Shown one piece after another: positions 1 through 6,434 of a stretch of DNA of 15,215 nucleotides (its first letter is position 1; each line of letters begins with the position of its first letter). The notes beneath the pieces are model-generated. The model saw only the letters and a list, made by a program, of their open reading frames with translations, searched no databases and was not told where the DNA came from. This DNA comes from Acidimicrobiaceae bacterium. GTDB lineage: Bacteria > Actinomycetota > Acidimicrobiia > Acidimicrobiales > Palsa-688. The position numbers and the translations under genes are program-made. The DNA is taken from positions 1 to 15,215 of the forward strand of contig DAHWQF010000021.1 in assembly GCA_027334785.1 (NCBI GenBank). The letters run 5' to 3'.

Positions 1-20
1 GTCCACGATCACGGCGCGCC

Positions 21-1208
21 CTAACTGGAAGCAACCCTTGCCACTGGCTCCTCAACCGCCAAGTCGAGCGCCGGGACATCGACCTTACGGCCCTCTCTCG
101 CCGACTGCAGCGCCAGTTCGGCGAGCTGGACACCCCGGGCGCCGGCAAGGAGGTCCCAGGGCAAGGGCGCGCCGACGGCCACGTGAGAGAGGAACTGCTC
201 CCACTGGAGCTTGAACGCCTTCCCCGTCGCCCCATTTTCGGGCACCTCCTGCCAGAGAGAACGGAAGTCGTGGCCCGGCGGGGCGTCGGGGTCCCAGGTC
301 GCCGCCGGCGTCACCCCCCGGTGCTGGAAGCGGCAGCGCAGCAACCCGGCGACGGCCGAGCCCTCTGTGCCGTCCAGCTGGAACTCGACCAGTTCGTCGC
401 GGAACACCCTGGTTGCCCACGACGAATTGACCTGGGCCACGACCCCTCCCTCCAACTCGAACACGGCGTAGGCCGCGTCGTCCGCGGTGGCCCGGTACGG
501 CCGGCCTTTTTCGTCCCAGCGCTCGGGGATGTGCGTCGCCACCTGCGCGTAAACGCTACGCACGGGGGCGATCACGCCGTCGAGGAGGTAGCGCCAGTGG
601 CAGAACATGTCCATGACAATGCCGCCCCCGTCTTCGGCCCGGTAGTTCCAGCTCGGGCGCTGGGCCGGCTGCCAGTCCCCTTCGAAGACCCAGTAGCCGA
701 ACTCTCCTCGCATCGAGAGCACCCGCCCGAGTGCTCCCCCTTCCACCAGCCGGCGCAGCTTGCGGATACCGGGTAGGAACAGTTTGTCCTGCACGGCCCC
801 ATTTGGCACGCCCGCTCGCCGGGCGGCCGCAGCGAGGCGGAGCGCCTCGGGGAGGCTCGGGGCCACCGGCTTCTCGGAATAGACCGCCTTGCCCGCCTCG
901 ATGGCTGCCGCGAGGGCGGGCCCGCGCGCCGAGGTCGCCTGCGCGTCGAAGTAGACGTCCACATTCGGGTCCGAAAGGACTTCGTCAAGCACGGTGGTCC
1001 ACTTCGTGAGGCCGTGGCTAGCGGCTAGAGCAGCGAGCTTGGGGCCGTCGCGCCCCACCAGCACCGGCTCGGGCCAGAGGACCGTCCCGTCGGCGAGCTT
1101 CAACCCGCCCTGCTCCCGCATCGCGAGCACCGAGCGCACCAAGTGGTGACGGTGTCCCATGCGCCCGGTGACGCCGTTCATGGCTATCGTCATCACGCGC
1201 TGGGTCAA
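21..1208 (-). CDS. Gfo/Idh/MocA family NAD(P)-dependent oxidoreductase
   Basis: This is a predicted cytosolic NAD(P)-dependent sugar or polyol dehydrogenase of about 395 residues, a normal length for the family. The N-terminal Rossmann fold carries a glycine-rich nucleotide loop (NGVTGRMGHRHH, about residues 10-21). The family's EKP motif, with the catalytic-region Lys, is at about 112-114 (YSEKPVA). The Asp/His pair of the substrate site is visible in DMFCHWRY (about 200-207). I chose the TTG start at 1208 because a strong GGGGGAGG lies 10 nt upstream; the ATG at 1193 has no Shine-Dalgarno. An open frame continues further upstream, to about 1478, but that part overlaps the divergent lacI start and looks unlike the family. 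The gene sits next to a divergent LacI repressor and near a second oxidoreductase, which suggests carbohydrate catabolism. The substrate cannot be told from sequence. Confidence 0.88.
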   Translation of the reverse strand: MTQRVMTIAMNGVTGRMGHRHHLVRSVLAMREQGGLKLADGTVLWPEPVLVGRDGPKLAALAASHGLTKWTTVLDEVLSDPNVDVYFDAQATSARGPALAAAIEAGKAVYSEKPVAPSLPEALRLAAAARRAGVPNGAVQDKLFLPGIRKLRRLVEGGALGRVLSMRGEFGYWVFEGDWQPAQRPSWNYRAEDGGGIVMDMFCHWRYLLDGVIAPVRSVYAQVATHIPERWDEKGRPYRATADDAAYAVFELEGGVVAQVNSSWATRVFRDELVEFQLDGTEGSAVAGLLRCRFQHRGVTPAATWDPDAPPGHDFRSLWQEVPENGATGKAFKLQWEQFLSHVAVGAPLPWDLLAGARGVQLAELALQSAREGRKVDVPALDLAVEEPVARVASS

Positions 1209-1218
1209 CGAAGTGCCG

Positions 1219-1226
1219 CCTCCCCC
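1219..1226 (-). promoter_or_regulatory. Shine-Dalgarno deciding the TTG start of the first oxidoreductase
   Basis: On the minus strand GGGGGAGG ends 10 nt before a TTG at 1208-1206 that is in frame with the oxidoreductase. The later ATG (1193) and the next ATG (1181) have no such match. The TTG start gives a short lead-in before the nucleotide-binding loop, as is usual for this family. Confidence 0.55.
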
Positions 1227-1387
1227 GACCGCCGCCGTGGCGCCGTGCGCAAGGCGCGTCCTTGCCCAGCCGAGAACTGCGTTCCCAACCGGGCGAACCT
1301 TGTCTGTGGTAGCATTCGAAAACCTCTCTCGGGCCCATGCACAGAAAAGCCTTACTATCCTACCCGGCCCGTCCACTGCGGGCACTG

Positions 1388-1393
1388 TAAGCT
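1388..1393 (+). promoter_or_regulatory. Candidate -10 element for a leaderless lacI-family transcript
   Basis: TAAGCT fits the TAnnnT form of an actinobacterial -10 hexamer and ends 8 nt before a GTG (1402) in frame with the repressor. No Shine-Dalgarno precedes that GTG, so transcription may begin at or next to the start codon. No convincing -35 is seen. TTG codons at 1393 and 1411 are alternative starts. Confidence 0.35.
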
Positions 1394-1424
1394 TGGCCCC
1401 GGTGCCAAGCTTGGCCCCAGTACC
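1389..1424 (+). repeat. Tandem 18-bp duplication at the lacI-family gene start
   Basis: Two adjacent 18-bp units, 1389-1406 and 1407-1424, both begin AAGCTTGGCCCC and differ only in the last few bases. In the repressor frame they encode SLAPVP twice. The copy spans the candidate -10 and the candidate start codons, so the duplication may have changed the promoter or the N-terminus. Each unit contains AAGCTT. Confidence 0.75.
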
Positions 1425-2577
1425 CGGCCGCCCCACGCTGAGCGACGTCGCCGCCGTTTCAGGCGTTTCATCGGCCACGGTTTCCCGGGTTTTGAACAGC
1501 GATTACCCCGTGGCCGCCTCGACCCGCGCGCGGGTGCTCGAGGCGGTCCGCAGCTGCAATTACGTCCCCAACGCTCACGCCCAGGCCCTCGTCCGCTCCC
1601 GCTCCCACATCATCGGCGTCGTGCTGGCAGACGTGTCCGACCCCTTTTTCTCCGAAGTGGTGCGAGGCGTACAAACTGCCGCCAAACTGGCTGGGCACTT
1701 GGTCGTCATATGCAACACCGAGTCGGTTCCCGAGCAAGAGCTCGAGTACGTTTCGCTCCTGCGTACCCAGCGGGCCGACGCTGTCTTGGTAGTAGGCGCG
1801 GCGCCTTTGCACCGCCACTACGGCACTGAAATGGCCCGCCACGCCGAGGGCCTCGCGGCCGACGGCGGGGTCCTCGTCTATTGCGGCCGGCCCCGCCCTG
1901 CCGGCACACGGGGCGGCAAGGTGGTCGCCCTCGACAACGTTGGCGCTGGCACGCTCGCCGCACGCCGCCTTTTGGCAGCCGGCCACCGTGAGCTGCTCTA
2001 CTTGGCAGGCCCCGAGGGCCGTACGACCACAATAGACCGGCTCCAAGGCGTGCTCGCCGAGCTCGAGCGCCAGCGCGTGCCGCCGGGGCGCCTCCAGGTC
2101 ACCCACGGGCCTTTCGACCGCACCACTGGCTATCGCGAGGTGGCAGTGCGCGCGGGCGCCGGCGCCCTGCCCGATGCCGTCCTCGCTGCCAACGACCTCC
2201 TGGCCATGGGCGCTCTCGCTGCGCTCAGGGACCGGGGCATCAAAGTCCCCCGGGACGTGTCGGTGATCGGCATCGACGACATCCCGGCAGCGAGCGACTT
2301 GACCCCCCGCCTCACAACCGTGCGGCTGCCCCTCATGGAGCTCGGCCAGCTGGCGACTCGAGTGGCCCTCGGCCTAGCGCCGGCCAACGCCAGGGCCGGT
2401 CCCGCCTCGCTCATCGAGCGCGAATCGGTAAGGCCAGCAGGTAGTGCCGGCGCCCGGGCCCCTCGGACGAGGTCCCGGCGGCGTACCGGGGTTGGCCACC
2501 ACGCCCTCCCCTCTGACCCGCGGGCGGTGGTGGCGGGCCAAGTCCGCCGGTCACCGCGCCCTCGTGAGCCCCCCTAA
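1402..2577 (+). CDS. LacI/GalR family transcriptional regulator
   Basis: This is a DNA-binding repressor with a sugar-responsive domain, 391 residues from the GTG at 1402. The helix-turn-helix is clear at about residues 12-32 (TLSDVAAVSGVSSATVSRVL). A hinge follows at about 55-68, then a periplasmic-binding-protein-like domain beginning HIIGVVLADVSDPFF. That domain ends with the family signatures IGIDDIPAASDLTPRLTTV (about 289-307) and LIERESV. The family is usually near 340 residues. The extra 45 or so residues at the C-terminus (about 346-391) are Arg/Pro-rich without a recognisable domain, and the stop codon falls inside a CCCCTAAGC repeat. The gene is divergent from one Gfo/Idh/MocA oxidoreductase and convergent with another, so these are its likely targets. 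A LacI-type operator at 3956-3971 supports this for the second. The start codon is uncertain, the family is not. Confidence 0.9.
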   Translation: MPSLAPVPGRPTLSDVAAVSGVSSATVSRVLNSDYPVAASTRARVLEAVRSCNYVPNAHAQALVRSRSHIIGVVLADVSDPFFSEVVRGVQTAAKLAGHLVVICNTESVPEQELEYVSLLRTQRADAVLVVGAAPLHRHYGTEMARHAEGLAADGGVLVYCGRPRPAGTRGGKVVALDNVGAGTLAARRLLAAGHRELLYLAGPEGRTTTIDRLQGVLAELERQRVPPGRLQVTHGPFDRTTGYREVAVRAGAGALPDAVLAANDLLAMGALAALRDRGIKVPRDVSVIGIDDIPAASDLTPRLTTVRLPLMELGQLATRVALGLAPANARAGPASLIERESVRPAGSAGARAPRTRSRRRTGVGHHALPSDPRAVVAGQVRRSPRPREPP

Positions 2578-2628
2578 GCCCCCTAAGCCCCCCTAAGCCC
2601 CCCTAAGCGTCCCCTAAGCGCCACTAAT
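2569..2628. repeat. CCCCTAAGC tandem repeat, G-quadruplex candidate on the minus strand
   Basis: Five units of CCCCTAAGC at 9-11 bp spacing (TAAG at 2575, 2584, 2594, 2604 and 2615) are followed by a diverged sixth (CCACTAATG). The C-runs are 6, 5, 6, 6 and 4 long. The minus strand therefore has five G-runs of at least four, mostly separated by the 4-nt loop CTTA, a textbook G-quadruplex pattern. The lacI-family stop codon (TAA 2575-2577) is inside the first unit. The repeat fills part of the spacer between two convergent genes, where it could hinder transcription or help end it; that role is inferred. The rest of the spacer (2629-2712) shows no gene or clear terminator. Confidence 0.85.
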
Positions 2629-2712
2629 GTCCCCTTCGTCCAGTCCTGACGCGCTCGGGGCCTATTTCACCCCGAGGCCGACATTTCTGACGGCCGCGGA
2701 CATTAAAAGACC

Positions 2713-3900
2713 TCACTTTTCTGCCGTCCGCACCTGGTCCTGCGCAGCGACGGCCCATGGGACGCCGAGCTCAGAGAAAAGCCTACCCTCGCGCACGGCG
2801 GCGTCCACCGCCGCGTCGACGCCGGCCAGGACCGGCCGTTCTGCGTCACCCGTGCCCGCGTGGCTGACCCAGCGGCCGGGCACCCCGTACACCGGCGCGG
2901 CATGGACAGCTTCCAGGAGGTCCACGAACGTGCCACAGTGCTCGAGCGGGCATGACAACCTCGAGGAACGCCCAGCAATGAAGTCGAGCAGCTCCTCTGC
3001 CAGGCTCCGGCGAGCAAAGCTCTCCGTCCAGCTGCGCTGACCGCGCTCGATGCTCACGGTGTCGCCCTCGTAGGGCCAACCAGCCTGGCCACTGGCACCC
3101 CAGACGCGCAGCACCGGGCGTTCGACCACCTCGGCACACAGCGTCACCGCCACCACAAACGTCGCCCCGCCCACCAGCGACACCCTGACGCACCCGGTGT
3201 CTTCCACCTCGATCGCGTTGGCCCTGTACCTCTCGACCTCGACACCGGCCAGTTGGCTCCCGGGCTCGGCCGCGCCCGCGGCCAAGAGGCAGTTCATGGA
3301 CGCATGGGCAAAGGGGTTGGAAAGTGCGCCGTCTCGCACTTGCGCGCCACGCAGGACCGCCCGCCCCGCCCACTCTGCCCTCGTCCAGTAGGCCCGGTCG
3401 CGCTGCCACCTGCCCGTGACCCCGAACGAGCACGGGTCGCCCAGCTCTGCCTTGGCCAGTAACTGGCGCACCCGGCCGAGTGCCCCGGACCCCGTGCTCT
3501 GGAACCCAACTTGGCAGGCGGCACCGGTGCGGGCCATGGCCCCGAGCAGTTGCCCGAAATCACGATGAGTCACCACGGGCGGCTTCTCCAAAAGCACGTG
3601 CGCCCCGGCCTGCATCGCCGCGACCCCCATGTCGGTGTGCAAGTGGGGCGGCGAGGCTATCACCACCATGTCGAGCGGCCCGGCGCCGGCGGGCGCCGCT
3701 CTTAGCATTTCCCGCCAGTCACTGAAATAGCGACAGCCCAAGCGCCCGAGTACTGCCGCCTGCTCGCCGGCCGGCGCACGGACGTCTGCACACGCCACCG
3801 CTCTGGCCCGCCCGGCCGCCGACAACCGCTCCAGCTCTCGAAGGTGGACTGCCCCGTGGCCATAAATCCCTATAAGACCCACGGCCGGCGCCGTGCTCAC
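2713..3900 (-). CDS. Second Gfo/Idh/MocA family oxidoreductase
   Basis: This is a predicted NAD(P)-dependent dehydrogenase acting on a sugar-like substrate, 395 residues from a GTG at 3900. The N-terminal Rossmann loop reads GLIGIYGHGAVH (about residues 8-19). The EKP motif is at about 105-107 (VLLEKPPV), and a conserved substrate-site His lies in SNPFAHASMN (about residue 199). It is only distantly similar to the oxidoreductase at the start of the window, so it is probably a partner enzyme and not a recent duplicate. The GTG start lies just before the Rossmann fold, with GGGGG 9 nt upstream. An in-frame start at 3999 would add residues unlike the family and would place the operator inside the coding region. 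A LacI-type operator 55 bp upstream suggests repression by the neighbouring regulator. The substrate is unknown. Confidence 0.87.
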   Translation of the reverse strand: MSTAPAVGLIGIYGHGAVHLRELERLSAAGRARAVACADVRAPAGEQAAVLGRLGCRYFSDWREMLRAAPAGAGPLDMVVIASPPHLHTDMGVAAMQAGAHVLLEKPPVVTHRDFGQLLGAMARTGAACQVGFQSTGSGALGRVRQLLAKAELGDPCSFGVTGRWQRDRAYWTRAEWAGRAVLRGAQVRDGALSNPFAHASMNCLLAAGAAEPGSQLAGVEVERYRANAIEVEDTGCVRVSLVGGATFVVAVTLCAEVVERPVLRVWGASGQAGWPYEGDTVSIERGQRSWTESFARRSLAEELLDFIAGRSSRLSCPLEHCGTFVDLLEAVHAAPVYGVPGRWVSHAGTGDAERPVLAGVDAAVDAAVREGRLFSELGVPWAVAAQDQVRTAEK

Positions 3901-3955
3901 GCCCTCGCGCCCCCAGCTTGCCCACTCAACTGGCGTCCCCGCACGGCCTCGACAG

Positions 3956-3971
3956 TAGCAAACGCTTGCTA
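3956..3971. promoter_or_regulatory. LacI/GalR-type operator upstream of the second oxidoreductase
   Basis: TAGCAAACGCTTGCTA is an inverted repeat matching its own complement at 14 of 16 positions around a central CG. That is the form recognised by LacI/GalR repressors, which insert a helix at a central CpG. It lies in the 114-bp gap between the helicase gene end and the GTG of the second oxidoreductase, 55 bp before that start, where a repressor could block transcription. The LacI-family gene about 1.4 kb away is the obvious candidate regulator; binding is inferred. Confidence 0.65.
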
Positions 3972-4014
3972 TGGGCTGGTTCAGGTGCGCTTGGCCCACC
4001 GGCTCCCGGGCGAC

Positions 4015-6267
4015 CTACCGCCAGAGGTGCTCAAGGTTGAGCGCGGCCGCCACCGCTGGGCGCAGTTGAGCGTCATGGGTATCACCGCACAACTCCTTTT
4101 CATCGCCGGCAACGCAGACGGCCCCGCCGGGACGGGCGCCGACCTCTTCGACCGCCAGCAGGTTGACCACCGCCTCGTCGAGCCACCGGCTCTGCTGGGC
4201 GAACGAGTGGCGGTCGTCGAGGCCGCGCCGGCGGCGGGGCATCCGGAGCGGGCAGTAGAGGAGCAGCTCGTCCCGGGCACGGGTCACGCCTACATAAAAG
4301 AGCCTCTGCTCCTCCTCCAGCCCCTCGCGCGATCGGAGCGCCATGTCCGAGGGGAAGGCCCCGTCCACCAAGTGGATGAGGTGCACCACCGGCCACTCGA
4401 GGCCCTTAGCCGAGTGCACTGTAGAGATCGTCACGTAGTCGTCGTCCAGCTGGGGTGGGCCGGCGAAGTCGCTAGTCGAGGCCGGCGGGTCGAGGGCCAA
4501 GCCTGCGAGCCACGAGCTGAAGTCCACCGCCGTGGCCGCGGTCGCCGCGAGCCGTTCGAGGTCGTTGAGGCGGGGGGCCACGTCTCGAAAACGTGCCGCC
4601 AACAGCGGCCGCAAAACCGAGAGCGCACCCTCCGCTTTTGCTCCCGGCGTGGCCGCCTCCCTGGCGGTGCTCAGCCCCCGGAAGGTAGCGGCCAGAGCGG
4701 CCCTTGAGACCTCCGGCGCCGCGGCGAGGGCCTCGGACCAACTCGGCGTGGCCAAAGGGTACTTGGGCGTCAAGCTGGCAAGCAACTGCCGCGCTCTTGT
4801 CGGCCCGATCCCCTCGTGCATCCGCAGCAGCCGGAACCACGCCACGTCGTCCGCCGGGTTGCCAATAAGGCGCGCCACGGCCAGGAAGTCCTTGACATGA
4901 GCCGCCTCCAGGAACCGGAGACCACCGAACTTCCGGTACGGCACGCCCCTCGCGCTTAGCTCGAGCTCAACAAGGTCGCTGTGGTGACCGGACCGCACGA
5001 GCACTGCTTGGTCCAACAGCCTCCGGCCTCGGTCATGGCGCTCCAAGATGCGCTCGACGACCGCACGCGCTTCGGCGCCGGCGTCGTAGCAGCGCACGAA
5101 GAGAGGTCGCCGCCCGCCTTGGCGGGCGGCCCGGAGCGTGACCCGGGTGCCGCCCGCAAGGTCGGCCGCCCTCCACCCATCGCCCCTCCACCCATCGCCC
5201 CTCCACCCATCGCCAAGTGCTCGAAGCGGTGCCGGGGCGCCTGCAACGGGTTTAGCGCTAGCGAACGTCGCATGCCCCGATGCCGCGCCTGGCGCACGAC
5301 GGTACCCGGCTGGGACTGCGCGGAGGGACGCCGCGCCGCGGCTCGTAGCCGGCGGCCGCACCTCGTTGGCGACGTCGAGGATCGGTTGGAAGGACCGGAA
5401 GTTGCGCTCCAGCCTCACCACCGTCGCGTCGGGGAGCGACGCCGCCAACTCCTCGAGACGAGCCGCGTCGCCGCCACGGAAACCGTAAATCGCCTGGGCG
5501 TCGTCACCGACGACGGTGAGGCCGCGCCCGTCGGGGCGGAGCAGCGCCACGATGTCTGCTTGCAGGCCGTTTACATCCTGCCACTCGTCAACGAGCACGT
5601 GGTCGAAAGCCCTCAAAAGGCGCCCGCCGAGCCGCTCGTCGGTGAGGGCTGCCCGCCAGTAGAGCAAGAGGTCGTCGAAATCCAGTTGGGACCGCTCACG
5701 CTTGTGGTCGAGATAAGCCTTACAGACGGCGGCGATCGCCTCCTGATGGGGCTCGCACCAGGGAAAGTCCGCGGCCACGACTTCTCCGAGCGGCCGGCCT
5801 GTGTTCACGCAACGAGAGTAGATTTCGACGAGCGTGGCCGGCGTCGGGGCCCTCTCCTCCGTGCCCGAAAGCCCGTGCTCGTCGCGCACCAGGTCCATGA
5901 CTTCTGCCGCGTCCGCTTGGTCCAGCAGGGAGAAGCCCGCCTGCAAGCCAAGCGCCTCGCCCCAGGCACAAAGCACTTGGTACGCCACGGCGTGGAAAGT
6001 CCCCCCGCGGAGGCGCCCCGCAATATCACCCCTACCGACCAGCGCCGCCGCCCGGCTTAGCATTTCGTCCGCTGCTCGTCTGGTAAAGGTCAAAAGCAGG
6101 ATCCGCTCGGGGGCGACTCCTCGTTCGAGCAGCGATGCCACGCGCGCGGTGAGGACCCGCGTCTTGCCCGTACCGGCGCCGGCCACGACCACGAGGGGGC
6201 CATCGCCGTGTGCCGCCGCCGCCAACTGCGCCTCATCGAGGCCTTCATGCCAGGGATGGGCAAACAT
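4015..6267 (-). CDS. UvrD/Rep/PcrA-like superfamily 1 ATP-dependent DNA helicase
   Basis: This is a DNA-unwinding ATPase of the UvrD/Rep group, 750 residues, likely in repair or replication restart. All core motifs are visible: Q-motif region (Q14), Walker A GAGTGKT (30-36), motif II DEWQD (227-231, with Trp where Tyr or Phe is usual), motif III GDDAQAIYGFRGG (254-266), motif IV ERNFRS (287-292), motif V TVHSAKGLEW (616-625) and motif VI RLFYVGVTRARDEL (655-668). Between motif IV and the next conserved block lies an atypical Ala/Arg/Pro-rich stretch (about 303-385) ending in three GDGWR repeats. UvrD and PcrA normally have a much shorter link there. The ATG at 6267 is 13 residues before Gln14 and has a -10-like hexamer 7 nt upstream, suggesting a leaderless mRNA. 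The gene is divergent from the redox operon and does not look functionally tied to its neighbours. Confidence 0.93.
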   Translation of the reverse strand: MFAHPWHEGLDEAQLAAAAHGDGPLVVVAGAGTGKTRVLTARVASLLERGVAPERILLLTFTRRAADEMLSRAAALVGRGDIAGRLRGGTFHAVAYQVLCAWGEALGLQAGFSLLDQADAAEVMDLVRDEHGLSGTEERAPTPATLVEIYSRCVNTGRPLGEVVAADFPWCEPHQEAIAAVCKAYLDHKRERSQLDFDDLLLYWRAALTDERLGGRLLRAFDHVLVDEWQDVNGLQADIVALLRPDGRGLTVVGDDAQAIYGFRGGDAARLEELAASLPDATVVRLERNFRSFQPILDVANEVRPPATSRGAASLRAVPAGYRRAPGAASGHATFASAKPVAGAPAPLRALGDGWRGDGWRGDGWRAADLAGGTRVTLRAARQGGRRPLFVRCYDAGAEARAVVERILERHDRGRRLLDQAVLVRSGHHSDLVELELSARGVPYRKFGGLRFLEAAHVKDFLAVARLIGNPADDVAWFRLLRMHEGIGPTRARQLLASLTPKYPLATPSWSEALAAAPEVSRAALAATFRGLSTAREAATPGAKAEGALSVLRPLLAARFRDVAPRLNDLERLAATAATAVDFSSWLAGLALDPPASTSDFAGPPQLDDDYVTISTVHSAKGLEWPVVHLIHLVDGAFPSDMALRSREGLEEEQRLFYVGVTRARDELLLYCPLRMPRRRRGLDDRHSFAQQSRWLDEAVVNLLAVEEVGARPGGAVCVAGDEKELCGDTHDAQLRPAVAAALNLEHLWR
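5171..5215. repeat. Three 15-bp in-frame tandem repeats within the helicase gene
   Basis: Units of CTCCACCCATCGCCC lie at 5171-5185, 5186-5200 and 5201-5215; the last differs at its final base. On the minus strand they encode the pentapeptide GDGWR three times (about residues 352-366 of the helicase). The copies are almost identical at DNA level, which suggests recent slippage or unequal exchange. The reading frame is kept. Confidence 0.9.
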
Positions 6268-6274
6268 GTGTGCG

Positions 6275-6280
6275 AGTCTA
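6275..6280 (-). promoter_or_regulatory. Candidate -10 element for a leaderless helicase transcript
   Basis: On the minus strand TAGACT (TAnnnT form) ends 7 nt before the helicase ATG at 6267-6265, and no Shine-Dalgarno precedes that ATG. Transcription would begin at or near the start codon. No good -35 match is seen. Confidence 0.45.
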
Positions 6281-6397
6281 CCAGGACAGACGTATCGCCC
6301 TCTGGAAGTCGCCCCAAGCGCCGCCTGCCCGCTCTTGGAGACACGACTGCTCCGCCCGCCGCCCAAATGCGGCGGGACGCGACGACATGTGCACTTA

Positions 6398-6412
6398 ACC
6401 TGCGCGACAGGT
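6398..6412. promoter_or_regulatory. Inverted repeat upstream of the redox operon, possible operator
   Basis: ACCTG (6398-6402) and CAGGT (6408-6412) form a 5-bp inverted repeat with a 5-nt centre. It covers the place where the -35 of the proposed promoter (-10 at 6421-6426) should be. A regulator bound here could control the ferric-reductase/FMN operon. The arms are short, so chance is possible. Confidence 0.25.
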
Positions 6413-6420
6413 CGCCCGCC

Positions 6421-6426
6421 TACCTT
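6421..6426 (+). promoter_or_regulatory. Candidate -10 element for the redox operon
   Basis: TACCTT (TAnnnT form) ends 8 nt before the ATG at 6435, which has no Shine-Dalgarno. This matches the leaderless arrangement of the divergent helicase gene. The 167-bp intergenic region (6268-6434) would thus hold two divergent promoters. Confidence 0.4.
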
Positions 6427-6434
6427 TCATCCCC

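Noticed and set aside
545..560. Second LacI-type operator (TAAACGCTAC) inside the first oxidoreductase
   Set aside because: The two sides do not match when aligned on the central CG, and it lies inside coding sequence well away from any start.
183..776. Plus-strand open frames antisense to the first oxidoreductase
   Set aside because: They are shadows of the conserved minus-strand enzyme without ribosome sites or domain signatures.
1389..1424. Cloning-vector remnant because of two AAGCTT (HindIII) sites
   Set aside because: The sites are part of an 18-bp tandem duplication that stays in frame with the natural regulator; no polylinker or vector sequence is seen around it.
1209..1478. N-terminal extension of the first oxidoreductase to 1478
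   Set aside because: The extra residues resemble no Rossmann-fold N-terminus and overlap the helix-turn-helix coding start of the divergent regulator; a strong ribosome site supports a start at 1208.
2569..2628. Telomere-like CCCTAA repeat or linear replicon end
   Set aside because: The resemblance to CCCTAA is from a CCCCTAAGC unit of 9-11 bp in the middle of the window between two genes; actinobacterial linear ends have palindromes and not this type of repeat.
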